Source: Apteryx mantelli
Lineage: Eukaryota > Chordata > Aves > Apterygiformes > Apterygidae
Reading direction: 5' to 3'
Length of the DNA stretch: 64,000 nucleotides
NCBI RefSeq assembly: GCF_036417845.1
Contig: NC_089978.1
Span: forward strand, 136,270,288-136,334,287
The stretch's first letter is position 1. Each line of letters opens with the position of its first letter. The notes under the pieces are model-generated. The model was not told where the DNA came from and made no database searches. It saw only the letters and a program-made list of their open reading frames with translations. This document shows positions 50,518 through 63,209 of this stretch, piece by piece. The position numbers and the translations under genes are program-made.

Positions 50518-50702
50518 CTGGGTAGAAGCAAAGCCCCCAAAAGCATTTCTTTGTCTGCTGAGCCAGTGTACAAGCTTGCTCACTGTGGTTTCATTGACTG
50601 CCAAGTTTGGTTTGGAGACATGAGCTAGAAGGATGTAGGCTATTATCTCAATCATAGAGGAAGAAGATTCTCTCCCACTCGAATGTGATGACAACTGCCC
50701 TG
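50518..50702 (-). pseudogene. A2ML exon 16 of window (intact)
   Basis: AGQLSSHSSGRESSSSMIEI, then IAYILLAHVSKPNLAVNETT and VSKLVHWLSRQRNAFGGFAS, ending TQ. Two nearby AG acceptors (exon edge 50702 or 50699) both keep the frame. Donor GTAACA. Confidence 0.9.
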
Positions 50703-53162
50703 CTGATGGGGGGAGGAACATGCAGAAGAGAAGGACATTAGCTCCCTTGTGAACATTAGCTCATCCTGCCCTGCTACCCCTGCAGGGCTGACAGTTTGCT
50801 TTACATCATCAGAAATGGCTGTGCCTTTCTGGGGCACCTCAGAGTGCAGGAGCCAAACCCTCCTGTTGTTTTTGTGCTCTGAAAGGCCAACCAGCTATGT
50901 TAGGCTCTACTTCTTCTTCTGAAAGTACAAGCAGAGAGATCCAGGCTGCAGATGTGGCTCCAAATCCTCCACCAAACCCAGGAACTGGTTGATTCTGAAC
51001 AGACGCTTTTTGTTTAAAGTACAGTCATAGTCTCATTCAGTTCTGTGTATATTCAAAGCTATTCCCTGTTTGTGGTGGCAATGACGAACTAGTTTTCTTT
51101 CCCCTCAGCCCAGCCTAGCATAAGGAAGCCACACCTTTTTTTTTTTCTGCATCCAGGAACTGTTTCCTCAGTGATATTCCATGAGGAGAGCTTATGCTCC
51201 TGGATTTTTACTGCAGCTCATTAAGCTCATTAAGTATTCTAGCTTGGCTTTGAGATCCTGAGGATATTTTAGGATTCTGGTGTGTAGAGACAACTACTCT
51301 GTGCCTTGGAACCTAGTTCCACACTCTTGTAAAAGTTCCGGTGCAAAATACTCCCCAAACTATAGCATTTTTGCTGCTTCTGCATTCACCTGGGTTAGTC
51401 CAACAGGACTCACTGTGCTGAGAAGCTTTAGGCCTTTTTCCAGTCAGTTGTATCTATTGTACAAGTACTGGTCATTCCTTTATGGAGAATTGCTGGCAGG
51501 TTACCAGAGAAGCAACTCTACCCAAACGATTTTGATGACATCCTCACTACAGAGTGGATGGGCTGGGTCAACTTAAACCAGAGCTGGGCTCCCACCTGTG
51601 ATCTAAGCTCACAGATACTGAGTGCACCTGAGTCTCTTTGGAGGCTTTACTGTAGCAATAGTAGCAGGTAGCCAAAATCCAACCAAGAAGTTAGGTTAAT
51701 TGTGCAGTGTAGGCATCTTCTTGGACTGTACAAATGTGGAAACCTGTAATACTTTTAAATTCAAAGTCAGTTTTTGGAACTTTTTGAAAAAAAAAAGAAT
51801 CACAAAATCACTCATTTGCATAAAAACAGCATAAATACTTTAGAATTTAGCTCAGGGTCTCTATGGACTAGTATTACTTCATTCTGTTTATCACAACAGA
51901 AGGTTTTTGCAGGAGGCATTTGTGATTTGTTACTTCAAAGGTGATATAAGCAGAATTTTTTTCGTGAAGTTGTAGAAGGTATCTTGGAGATGCATCCACA
52001 GATGACCTACAGATTAACCTTGATCTCTTTGGGATCCAACACCATTAACAAAGTTAGCAGAATCCCAGCCACCAAGCCGAGGAAGATATGTCTCTAGGCA
52101 ACAGAAGGTAATCCTCTCAAACTGAGATTCTCCAGCAGACAAACTGTCTGCAGCTGGTTGTTGCACTCACATGCTCGGACACATTAGGCAGAATACAGAC
52201 ACATTAAGATGCACATGACTACAACTTTCTCTCACTTACAACTTCATTCCTCTTGCCAAGTAATCACTAACTATACCAGTGGAAGCAAGAGCCAAAGAAA
52301 ACTGTCACCTGAGTCATAGGCACTTTGTGGTGTCCCGTGCCCTAGGGTCTTAGGGTGACAATTTCCAAAGTGCTTAGTGAGTTAGAAGCATCAGTCTAAC
52401 TGGTCAATGGGGCTGTGTTCATACCATATGCACTTCCTCAACAGTAGCTTTAGTATATGCAATTCTACTCCTTCCTGTTTGCCCACCAAGCCACCCCGTG
52501 AAGCCAGCTTGGCATCCTGTATAACTATGCAGTGAACCATAGTGATAACTAGTCTAGCTGAAAAATCGCTTCTCCTTTCTTTTTCTTTTTTTTTCCTTGC
52601 TGTGTTATTTTTCAGTTCCCATTGCACTTCACCATACTGCCATATGAGACAAAAAGAAGAACTTAGTTCATAATGGGTTAGCAATACAGATGCAGGCACC
52701 AGAGAGGCCTGAACTGAGCAGAGCAGCAATGGGGAAGCAGGCAAAAGGCTTGAATTTAGATCTCCCACTCTGCAAATAAGTGTCCTAACCAGCAGTTGAA
52801 TAGATAAAATGAGGCAAGTTTCCTCTGTGAGGTCTCTTGTACTTTGAATGAATTGCTGAAGGCTGATGAGGGCAACATTTGGATCAAACTTCCATAACTC
52901 AAGGGAGTGCTTTGACCGCAAGGATTAAATATGGATCACTTACTCTGCTTTTGACCAAAAATTTTCTCCTGGGCCTGAAAAAACAGTTTCACTGAAACTA
53001 GAGACTTTCCACAGCTTTGATAAATCACTGTTTTCTGACACAAAAGCCAATTTAACAAAAGTTAGATTTCCCAACCCACTCTAACTAAATCCTAACAATG
53101 TCAGGCCTTAAACACAGTTATTATCTCTAGAACCCAAAGTCTGCTTAAAAGCAACAACCTAC

Positions 53163-53316
53163 CAGTTTCCTTTTCTAGCTTATCAAGAAGCTGCTGTCTC
53201 ATCTCCATGTTCTTCATCAGCGTGAAGACATAAGCCATCAAGGCCTTGACGTAAAGGTTGGTGTCATCAAGTGCTACATCTTTGAGGCAATGTAAGGCAT
53301 TATCCAGCATGGTGTC
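53163..53316 (-). pseudogene. A2ML exon 15 of window (intact)
   Basis: DTMLDNALHCLKDVALDDTN, then LYVKALMAYVFTLMKNMEMR and QQLLDKLEKET. Acceptor TTTTGCAG, donor GTAGGT, phase 1. Confidence 0.94.
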
Positions 53317-54083
53317 CTGCAAAAGGAATCCAGACCCAGCGAGTTTCCCTTGGCCACTTTTCACTGTGAAAATGTATCCACAGCTCTCAGTTATCCCAGC
53401 TGCAACTTCAATGTATTTCAATGCTAGCATCTCTCTCGTGGCTGTGGAACATGAAGTAGAGCGGACAAAGTATCACTGTGGGTTGAGAATAAACAGGTGA
53501 CAGGACAGTTCACTGGGACAGGGGATTGTCACTACGCTGGAGAATCCAGCTCTAGGAAGTCTCTGGTAACATGCTGGCTCAGAACTGTCAAACCTGTGTG
53601 CTGTAGGTCTACGCTCCCAAGTGGATACAACATTGTTTTCAAAACTGTACTAATAAGGCTGGGATATCAGCCCATCCAGACTAGAACAATGTACATTCTT
53701 CTTGAAGATCACTGCTTTCATTTCAGGTCTGAAAAGGTGGGTTGCATGCCTGAAACCTTGTCTCCCCCCCCCACATTTTATCAGTCAGTTTAATGAAAGC
53801 TATTACTTCTCCCAGCAAACCCTGAATCATTGTCAGAGACAATTGTTTCTCCTGAGATCAGTGGAGAATGGGAGATTCTCTGCTTTGCTGTAGGTCAGGC
53901 CATATATGTTAGGAACTCATTACCCAGGTTTAAAATTTCCTTTTGAACTTATCATGTACAAACATGGGACATGACAGAACCTTTCATTAACTCAAGCTGG
54001 GCACTCCCTGAAAGCGCACACCCAGGGAAGAAGGATGGGTGGAGCATGCTCACAAGCCCTGCAAAAGTTCAAGTGCAACTTAC

Positions 54084-54158
54084 ATTCTTCTCCAGATGGA
54101 GCTCCAAAAGTGCAGCAGTGATATAGGCTGTTAATGAGAGCGTATCATCCACGCTACC
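54084..54158 (-). pseudogene. A2ML exon 14 of window (intact)
   Basis: 75 bp: GSVDDTLSLTAYITAALLEL then HLEKN; family: GGVDDEVSLTAYVTAALLEM. Donor GTAAGT. Confidence 0.93.
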
Positions 54159-55629
54159 CTGCAAGGCATGCAGAGAGACATCAGAAAGGGACAAAACCAA
54201 CTATTGCTTGTCTGCAAACAGTGTGCACTGTCATTGTATAGCCACTAAAACTGCCTAAGGATAGCCTACCTGAGAAGGTACAGTAGCTTACCACTGGCTA
54301 TTCTTGGGCATGTGGGGATTACAGGAAAGCACTCCAGGCTCATTGCCTGAGTATCACAAAAGTCTGGTCTCAAGGGCAGCCTCAGGGCTCCTTGCATGCA
54401 GCCTCAACATATATGCTCATAGAATGGCATGAGGGACAGTGTTAAGCTATTTATTTTATTAAAGATGTTGCAGTTGGAAACTATAATAAAGCTTTTATGA
54501 TGCAGGATTGCAAGGAAGAAATAATGTAAGTTTATATACAAATCAGCTGACTGTGAGAAGCCACAAGTTAACCCAGGTAAACAGGTTCCAAGGACCCTCT
54601 TTACCCATCAAAGGATATTTGTTCTCAGGGGATCCCACTTGCATGCTCAGACATGAGACAGTGTGTCTTAAATGAGGCAATATGTCTTAAATGAGAGGGA
54701 ATTGGAGCTGAAACTGTATGAAGCATCATTCACAGCTAATAGTGGAAACTCCCCTGAGGGCAATGGGGGGCCAAAACCTGTTCCAAAATATTCTGTTCAG
54801 ACAGGAGCTCTGAGCTGAGGAAAGAATGAAAGTCAGAGAAGGGTGAGCAATCTACATGTGCATTCTGGTTTTATTTTGTACTGCTTCCAGATTTTAAGAA
54901 AAAAAAAAAGTGTAGTCCTTTGCTTTGCTAAAATATCAGCCCGTTATCTTTCATAAACTTGCTGTGTGTTTAATATGGGTACATTTGAAATCTGACCAGT
55001 CTGGATTATTCTTACTTCTACAAGGGCAGTGAACCCAAATATTACTATACTGCATGCAGACTGCAGACAATCTGCAATGCAGATTGTACCAGAGCACCAG
55101 AGCAAGAGTTTGTTACATTTCCAGCTAAACTGGAGGGATCATTTTGCAGGGGCCGGGCTCAAGGATAAGTCATGCTAGGTGGGCAGTGATCAGCACCTCT
55201 CTGGAAGTGGAGGGACAATTGTGACTTCAGATAATCCCACATCAGAGCACATGGACAGGCCTGGAAGGTCTGTATTCTGGGTCATAAGGCATGAGAAGAG
55301 AGAGAGTCCAGACAGGTTGTTCTAGACAAGCACTGGAAAATAAAGTTGTTTCTCCCTCTGCCCCTAACGTACCATGTCACAATCAGCCATGGTGCTATTT
55401 GGCTAGAGTAAAAATGAAGAAGACCTAGCAGAGATTAAAACCTGACATAGACAAAATGCCTGTTGTTTTAGGCCATGCTATTTCATTCTGCTCTGAGAAG
55501 CTGCCTTGGCTGTGCTGGGCCAAAGAGACACTGCTATCTGCTACTGTGCACAGTGGAAGAGCCTGGGGGAGCAACTCTCTCCCCACATTGTATTCCTCCC
55601 ACTCTTTTACCTGTGGCCAGCAGCCCTAC

Positions 55630-55786
55630 CTTCAAGTCATTGTTGAAGAGCTTTCCTGCACTCTGGAAGCCGCCACTGGGCAGCTGGTACTTCTGCAGCC
55701 AGAGCAGAGCATCCTGCACCTGATCCTTATTGATGTAAATGTGAGAGCTGGCTTGCCCAAAGGACCTGGCTACAAAAGCTGTCAGC
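55630..55786 (-). pseudogene. A2ML exon 13 of window (intact)
   Basis: LTAFVARSFGQASSHIYINK, then DQVQDALLWLQKYQLPSGGF, ending LFNNDLK. Acceptor GTCCACAG, donor GTAGGG. Confidence 0.94.
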
Positions 55787-55883
55787 CTGTGGACAGAGCA
55801 CAGAGGAATCCCATGTCACTACCAGGAACAGAAACAGTAAGGACAATAAGTTTGAGATGACAGCACCAACTCTGGTCACTCAC

Positions 55884-55965
55884 CATGCGTTGCCCTGGGT
55901 GTCAGCCTTCCCAAAAGCACTGTAGGAGCTGTCATCATGTTTGTAAAGCAGCTGACGCTGGTAAC
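55884..55965 (-). pseudogene. A2ML exon 12 of window (intact)
   Basis: [20 protein letters not shown], then ADTQGNAW; family: GYQKELMYKHSNGSYSAFGE. Phase 1 to phase 2, donor GTGAGT. Confidence 0.94.
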
Positions 55966-57115
55966 CTATGAAGGTGGGTGCAGGGACACAATGCTCAGTA
56001 TGAAAGCCTGTAGCATCTCAAGCTGTATCCTTGCTGTGGGAAGAAGGCTCCACAGCAAGAGACTTCATCAGATCCTACAGTGCATCCCACAGCATCAGAG
56101 TGACAAGGAACAGTTGTGCATCATCACTGAAGTGCACTACATGACTGCTTTACATTACTAGAGCAGTTATGTGAAAGTGCTGTGAGTGCCCTACTGGTTT
56201 TACAGAATGGTTACACTCGGCCATTTCATGTCTCTCAGCTCCCTCAGGAACCCTCACTGGCATCTTGCTGTGAATAAAAAGAACTGTAAGAGTGAGGAGG
56301 AAAGTTTTTCCTAGGGAGGACAAATATGATATCCCGATTGTTTTTCAGTACTTTTTCTAGCAGTGTTGGAAATCAGAGAAATGCTTTCCATGGGGGACAC
56401 AGAAATTGACAAGGCCCTGCCTTTGAGCTCTGAGGCAGAATGCTGTCTGCATCTGTTTTCTCTTCCTCCTCTCTCCACATGGCCTCACTGTTCACCCTCT
56501 GCCATGCTCTTCTGCTGCTAATATTTTCTTCAGTAGGCTCCTTTCTCTCTGCTTGTGGTACAGGAGATAAAGGGAGAAGGAGAGGAAGGGAGGGAGCAAA
56601 CTGCCAGAGCATGCAGAGTAGCAAGATAAGGAGCCTGCTGGAATGTGAAGTGTATTGCAAAATGAGACACAGACACTAGCGCTATATTAAATACAGATTA
56701 TATTTGGACAGAACTGACATGCTCCAAAATTCATGTCCTAAAACATAAGGAAACACCAAGCTACCAAATTCCTATCTGTTCCCTAAGGACTACACTTTAT
56801 TCCAATTAATAGCAGCTGATGCCTTGTTGCCACAAGGGACTTCCCTCTGTCTCTGACAAGGTAACAAGCCACAGTCATCACCTTATAATGGAAATTTTTA
56901 ATTATTCACACCCCCTCTCAGAAAAGCAGGCTTAAGGCCTCAATAAGTAGGCAGAGGAAGAAGTCCTGCTTCTTCAAAAACATGATTTTCCTTCCTTGAT
57001 ATACAATTCTGTCATTCTTTGTGATATCTTCCTCTTTCACAGCTCTGTCACTGTTCCCCACTTTTGATTTATAGCACCTTCTTTTTCCAGCAGAAAGAAG
57101 AAGGACAATATTTAC

Positions 57116-57292
57116 CTGTTCTCAGGGATTTCGGTGCTTTATCTTCAATTTCTGGCACCAACTGTTTTATCTTCTTCAAGTTCTGGAGTATAAAGATGTT
57201 TGGTGCAAACTTAACCATGTTCTGTTCACCACAGCCAAAGGGCATCTCAAGTAGCTGGTCTAAGTTTTGAAGTGCTGGGCCCATGATATCCC
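57116..57292 (-). pseudogene. A2ML thioester exon (acceptor lost)
   Basis: 177 bp, the family's normal size: [18 protein letters not shown], then [20 protein letters not shown] and [19 protein letters not shown]. The Cys-Gly-Glu-Gln thioester is intact. The bases just upstream read TTAAC instead of a YAG acceptor, with no other AG close by. Donor GTAAAT. Confidence 0.94.
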
Positions 57293-57899
57293 GTTAAGTT
57301 TGAGATGGGGGGTGGGAGAAAGGAAAAGCACAGACATTCAGCAATATGAAACAAAGGAACTCCTGCTTTTTCTAAACACTACTGGGATCCTGGAAAGGAG
57401 CCCACTCCTCATGGAACTGGAGTGATTAATATCTCTTCCCTAGATTTCTTCTAACCCTTCCTGGATCAGTCCAGCACCAAAAGGGAAGACTGCATAGTTC
57501 TGGGAAGAGGGAGGGAATGTGGTGCTTGAAGGAATCTGAAGAAAGATTAAGAGAACCATCATTTCTGAGATGGTATTAAGGAGGGAAAAGAATTATAGAG
57601 GCAAACTAGGTGGAAACCTGGAGGGATGGTTTTGGTTCCACTAGGTGGATGGCAGTGGCAGTCATCAGAGAAGATACCCTGTTTTTTGCCTCCTCCTCCA
57701 GCCACTTGGGGATCACCCAGGATCATTCCTCATGAGAGGAATAACTCCTGAAAAAGATGATTTGATACACATTTCAGAGGCCTGTATCGCACCTGTCACA
57801 ACTTATATAGTGGAGGAATTGGGTTGATGCAACATTAAAGCCAAAACATTGTGCAAGCTGTTCCCACAGGATCCCAAGAATAGGGAAAATCTTTCTCAC

Positions 57900-57983
57900 C
57901 AATCACAGACAAAGTGGCTCTGCCAGATCCCTCCAACACTTCTTCAGGCAGAGTCAGGGAGAATTCTTGAGAGACTGTGTTCT
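57900..57983 (-). pseudogene. A2ML exon 10 of window (intact)
   Basis: 84 bp: ENTVSQEFSLTLPEEVLEGS, then GRATLSVIG. This is the usual exon just before the thioester exon. Donor GTGAGA. Confidence 0.9.
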
Positions 57984-58286
57984 CTGAGGAAGACAAAACC
58001 CAGAATTTATCCTAATCACAGAGAAGAGTGACATCCCAAGGAGACCCAGGTATGGCTCAGTGTGACACTGAATCACAGCAGCCAAGACCCTGCAAACAAA
58101 TGCTTAAATACAGGAGATTTGCCAAGTAGAAGACAGACATATACAAACTATAGTGGTTGTGCTCCAAAGCAAGTTTGGTGCAAACAGTGCTTCCTTTCTG
58201 ACCTCTACCCGTGGGTATTTGCAGTAACCCTGTCCCTTCCATCCTGCTCTCGTGATGGACAGCAGTTAGGGATTTATGTCACATAC

Positions 58287-58338
58287 CTGTAGCACACAGA
58301 AGGGTGTTCTGGGTGTTCTCTTAAAGGACACCTCCTAG
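58287..58338 (-). pseudogene. A2ML exon 9 of window (in-frame TAA)
   Basis: 52-bp exon: LGGVL, TAA (58323-58321), ENTQNTLLCAT; family: PEGVLVEKTHSSLLCPK. Phase 0 to phase 1, joining the next exon correctly. Acceptor CATGCAG, donor GTATGT. Confidence 0.78.
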
Positions 58339-58514
58339 CTGCATGTGGAAAAGGAGTAGTTCAGAGAGAGAAGACAGAAAAGGAAGTCACCATCCCTCAG
58401 CAGGTCTGTCTGTTTCTAAGATGAAGGGGCTAAGCTTCCTCTTAACATCTTGCTAACTGCCTTGGGGGACAACCCACTGTACTTGAGTATTCTCCACCCC
58501 AAGGTCCAACTAAC

Positions 58515-58636
58515 CTTGACAAGCAGGGGTTTTATCACTGTGTCCGTCTCTCCTCACAAAGGTGTCACAGTAATCCTATTACCACATAGTTTGTGTGCAT
58601 CTTGTGCCACACTGCTCACAGTGACATTCACTTTGC
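58515..58636 (-). pseudogene. A2ML exon 8 of window (in-frame TGA)
   Basis: Reads GKVNVTVSSVAQDAHKLCGN, RITVTPL, TGA (58556-58554), GETDTVIKPLLVK. The family has FVPQKGRSDTLIKPVLVK, so the frame is unchanged across the stop. Donor GTTAGT. Confidence 0.87.
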
Positions 58637-58786
58637 CTGCAGGGAACACAGAGGCACATCACTAAGCAGTTGCAGCAGAGATCTTGATATGCAGGAAAGG
58701 GGAACAGACACACTGAGGCAGGCAAATTCTACCCCTCCTCCTGCTAAGTGCCGCATATCCCTCTGCCCAACCTCATTCAGGCTCAC

Positions 58787-58914
58787 CCAGTTTGGTAGCT
58801 GTCACATTCCACACAAAGGTTTTTGCCTCATTGGCACAGAGGCAAACTGGTGAACTGGCAGCCTGGACAGGCATCCACCTTTAGTTCTGGGGTCTCTGTG
58901 AGGGTGGTGTGCAC
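58787..58914 (-). pseudogene. A2ML exon 7 of window (frameshift)
   Basis: Starts VHTTLTETPELKVDACPGCQ in phase 0. From about 58845 the homology moves to the +1 frame: CLCANEAKTFVWNVTATKL (family: CLCADDAKTHHWNITAVKL). An extra T in an AGTTTGCC context explains it. The +1 frame is closed upstream by TAA. Donor GTGAGC. Confidence 0.85.
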
Positions 58915-59116
58915 CTGAGTGTGGTGGGGTGTACAAACACACATTGGCATAGTGTTAGTACCAGACACTGCCCAAAGGAGCAAACTCCATGGGTCATGAA
59001 GTGTGAGACTGCTTTGTGGCCCAGATGCAAATATTAAGGGCTCCTTAGAAGCTCACAGTTGTCTTTGGGCTCAACCTCTTGCTCCGACAGAGGTTAGTGA
59101 TTGGGGGAATACTTGC

Positions 59117-59342
59117 CTGTATACAAGCCTTCAGGTAGTTGAAGACAGTGGCTTTTAGGCTGAAAGTCTCTCCTTGGACCACAGAGTATGGCAGTGTCAG
59201 ATCCACAAAGAAAGGCTGGAAGACCCTAAGAGTGGCCAGAGGAGACAGCCCAAAGCCAGTATCGGCAACACAAAAGGTGTTGGCATTCCATTCAGTAATA
59301 GTGTCAGGTACAATTACTTGGAGAGATGCTTTCCCTTCCTCA
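59117..59342 (-). pseudogene. A2ML exon 6 of window (GC donor)
   Basis: Reads [20 protein letters not shown], then [20 protein letters not shown] and [20 protein letters not shown], ending FNYLKACIQ. Open throughout. The donor is CAG/GCAAGT, a classic GC-AG type. Confidence 0.93.
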
Positions 59343-59436
59343 CTACAGAAGGAAAAGAGAAAGAAGCATTTTCTCAGAAATGGTCAGAAGTCTCCAGGAA
59401 TCCCTCTGGGATAGACAGGCAGAGGCTCTTACTCAC

Positions 59437-59545
59437 CCAACAGAGACCTGATCCCAAATCCAGGTTTCTGGGAAATATATCCGTGGTTTTGGCTTCTCTG
59501 TGTTATCAGAGTGACGCACAAGATCAGCATAATCAACAAGATTGT
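59437..59545 (-). pseudogene. A2ML exon 5 of window (intact)
   Basis: Entered in phase 1: DNLVDYADLVRHSDNTEKPK, then PRIYFPETWIWDQVSV. The YFPETWIWD motif is a hallmark of the family. Donor GTGAGT, phase 2. Confidence 0.93.
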
Positions 59546-60088
59546 CTGCAGAAAAGGAAATGATACATCAAAAAATAGCATGTGTAGTTACAGGTGAAAT
59601 TAGTTCTTTCATTCATAGGCAATCTGACAAAAAAACATAAATGCTTTTTGACATAAAAGAAGGATCTGCAGGATTAGCTTTTCAGTGAGAGTCTGACACA
59701 GAGTCTGCATCTTTGGGGGACACGGCTTTAAGGAGAGAGAGTTAGATGAAGTTTATCCTGAGGCTTAGTCTTGACAGATCCATCAGATTTGTTCTGGATC
59801 CAAGGAGAAGCAGCATACTCAAATGGAGTTGTATTCCTTTAAGTAGCCTGCAAAAGTAGTAGCAGAGCATACTACATTTTGTATGAAGACTGCACAACCC
59901 AGGGACAGCCAATAATGCACAGAGACCAGCGCATTTATCTACAATTTATAAAATGAGGACTTTGAACTGGACACAAGTTACCTTCCTTTTATATACACAC
60001 AAACCAGAAATACAGCAGGATGGAAGTCAGCTGTTTCAACTGCAGACTGGCCACTTCAGTCAAGGAGATGGGCATGTCCATTCCTTAC

Positions 60089-60189
60089 CAACAATATTGT
60101 CTCTGCTAGAATACATCTTTTTCTCAAAGTCTGGTTGCATACAGGAAACTGGTTTCTTGATTTTAGTGTTGGTTAATATTGCGCAATAG
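60089..60189 (-). pseudogene. A2ML exon 4 of window (start out of frame)
   Basis: Reads ILTNTKIKKPVSC and a segment ending SSRDNIV; family: ILSNAKIKKPVDC. The homologous frame needs one base from the previous exon plus two missing, but that exon ends in phase 0, and the family residues before ILTN are missing or altered. This implies an indel at the exon start. Donor GTAAGG. Confidence 0.78.
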
Positions 60190-61758
60190 CTGGGAAAACA
60201 ATGAAGAAAATAAATCAGTGATAAATAGAAGGGAACAAGGAATATTGAAAAAATCTCTCAATACCAAGTATTAATCAGTGGACTGGTGGCAACTGAAGCT
60301 CTTAAAAGTGCTTCTTGTTTGTATACATTCGCATAGATTCATAGGCTGAGCTTCTGGGCAATGTGTGAGGAGTGGGAATCAACTTTCAAGGAATACCAGG
60401 GCCAATTCTTATCTCTCATAAAAGTAAATTCCAACCACTTCTGTTCCTCATATACCTGACTCTAACAATGAGGTTAGAGTCAGATGCCATACCTCTCATG
60501 AAAAACTTAGGAAAAAAAAATTCTAAGTTTTAAATCTATGCACAAGTTTAGAACAGAGATCTGACTTCTTGTTCACACACAACTGTTCTTACACAAGTTA
60601 CTACACAGTCCTGACTTAGAAAACTAATGAGGAATTCAATCACAACTTAGTATGGATTCTACTTTCCTTTGAATGAGAACACTAGGGCCTGTGCTTCCTA
60701 AGGGTGGAAATATTGGGCTGAACGCACCCTCGTGTGCTTGCACTGAGAAGGAGAGGAATTCATTATCACAGAAAGAATGCATTTGGTCCTGTGAGCAGTC
60801 TTTGCTGTGATTCAATGGTCTGCAAGTCACTGAGAACTCTTCTGCTTTCCTGAAGCACCACAACCCTTGTCATCCTGTCATGGAGGATGTACATGCCTGT
60901 AGACTTAGACTTGCTATTTGATGCACAGTCATCTGTTACAGGCTAACTAATAATAGAGATATATTAGGATGTCCTTCAGCTAGCATCCAACTTATTCTAG
61001 GAGTAAGCACCTAGAAGACACCAAAGTACCGTGCCTTTGTGGGGAAGGCAGGATCTGTGAAAGGGTATCTGTAAGATAGAGTTCCATCAGCCTGAGAAGC
61101 CTATGCAAGCCAAACTCCATTTGGGGTTGTTTTCAGAGTGCTGTTACCCTCTTCTCTTATTTTTAAGTGCTTTTACTTATGTATAGTTCTTTAAGCAGCA
61201 TTCTGTCATGAGCAGCACTGGCTGGGTCTACATTCAGAGATGGGCTGTTATTCTTTTTATGGCTATGATGATTGTTAGTGTATTGGTTTATTTTGTCATT
61301 AGTCTTGGCAGTTAGCTGTAAAGCCAAGTTGTGTGAAGGACCTCTTTTTATTAAAACCATTGGAGGAGAAGTAAGAACAGACTCAATGAAACACAGACTA
61401 AAGAAGTTTATAAATATAATAAAGCCAAACAGTGATCAATTAAAATATAGTGAGGTGCTCCAGTCTTAAAGGGGCATTCTTGCCAGCCCCCCTCTGTAGA
61501 CACTGTAGCCTAAACTAAGAGTTTATACTGTTTTTCTCTAATCAAGGAGTTTGCACTATGTTTACTCAGAAGTTCCATCCTTCCAGGGAGTCCCCAAACA
61601 AGTGTGGCTGCGCTGGAGAAGAACAAGGCAGAAAGGACTTGTAGCAGGCTAAGTCAGGGCAGGTGAAGTTTGCTAAGAGGAAATTCTTCTAAGCATTCCA
61701 GATGGCATACTGGCAACCACTGGCTCAGAAAAATCTTGTTGCAAGTGTAGAGACTCAC

Positions 61759-61935
61759 CTTAAATAGATTAAAAACATCAGCATCACTTTGGTACCACGG
61801 TGCTCCCATCCAGATCTTTTTCTTCTGGGGACTGGATTGCAGAGGCAAGCAAGGGTATGCCTCAAAGTCTTCCAAGTGATAAGGGAACCCTCATACTCCA
61901 GTTATAAAGCTGTCATCAAAAATCTGTTCATACAG
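61759..61935 (-). pseudogene. A2ML exon 3 of window (in-frame TGA)
   Basis: 59 codons starting LYEQIFDDSFITGV, then TGA (61893-61891), then GFPYHLEDFEAYPCLPLQ and onward to WYQSDADVFNLFK. The frame is the same on both sides of the stop. Acceptor ATTGCAG, donor GTGAGT. Confidence 0.78.
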
Positions 61936-63062
61936 CTGCAATGAAAAAACAGAGGTCATTATAAGGAGCTGGCCAGCAAGCATGTGTATGGGTGAATCAT
62001 TTGAATTGTAGACCTCTATTATACTTCATAAATCTTCACAGTTACACTTTATAAAGCTTTACAGTTGAAGGACTTGACACCAGCCCAGCTTACACTAAAG
62101 AACTTGAAACCAAAAGAGTGGATGTAGATGAGAAGTCTTTAGTCTGTGGACTTTTACCTGAGTCAGTTCAGCCTCTTAACTCTATAGTGCAAGATTAGGA
62201 TAGCACACATGATTCAGTTTGAGCACAAGGCATTGGTATATCTGATTTACCTATTTAATGAGTACTACTTTATATCTGTTATTAGATGATGCAAGAAGCT
62301 TTATATAAGATATATACATGTGTATTATCTGTGGCACACATTTTGGAATTGTGTCAGGACTGAATTCTTGCAGTATTTTTGTTCTAACTAAAAAGTCTTA
62401 AATCGAAGGCCTCTGAAGGGCCTCTGAAACACACAGCTGCTTTAATGTTAAACCCCTCTAGAACGCCTCTAGATTATCAGTATGCACCTGAGTGTCAACA
62501 AAATCCTAATCACTTTTCATCAACCACTGTGTGCCCCTTGAGGCCACACTGGGTTCAGTCCTCCCTGGCTACTCTTTCCTAAAGAACAGCAACTACTCAG
62601 GTGCTCAGCCTGATCTGTCACATAGATATAATGCAGCAGTGTTTAGAGTGGAGGTACAGGAAGACTTTACTGGGACAAAATTCACTTTTCAAGACTTGGC
62701 CTCACTGCCTTGCGGAAGACAGGAGAGCAGAGAGGCATGTGGATATGAAGGATGCTATTAAGGACTCTGCCTCAATGCAGAGAGCAACAGCAGCTCTTCA
62801 AAGCTGCTCTCCCAACTCACCCATGCAGTGCACCACTCTCCAGGCAGAGGCACACAGTCTAGGGCAGATGCACTATAAACATGAGCACCACATAACTGTT
62901 CAGAAGAGGCATAGGACTGGGAAGTGCCAGGGTAGCCACATAACACCACAGCATTGTCCAGGGATGGACTGTGGTCCTCCCCCTGCCAGGAGCCTCCTGC
63001 CAAGACAGGGAGACAGAAGGCAGGCAGACACTAGGGGGTGAGTCATGGCAGGCTGCACTCAC

Positions 63063-63209
63063 AGTCGTTGCTGTCAGGGTATGGTTCTCCAAAAGGAGTA
63101 CACTCTTGTCAACAGCTTGGACAGAGCACAGGGACCCTGGAGCAGCCTTGAGGTCCAGAGTGACTTCTGACCCTGGGACTTCCTCCTTACATGAGAAGTT
63201 CAGTGCCAC
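63063..63209 (-). pseudogene. A2ML exon 2 of window (intact)
   Basis: 49 codons: VALNFSCKEEVPGSEVTLDL, then KAAPGSLCSVQAVDKSVLLL and ENHTLTATT. The family signature CALRAVDQSVLL is clear. Acceptor TTTTGTAG, donor GTGAGT. Confidence 0.92.
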
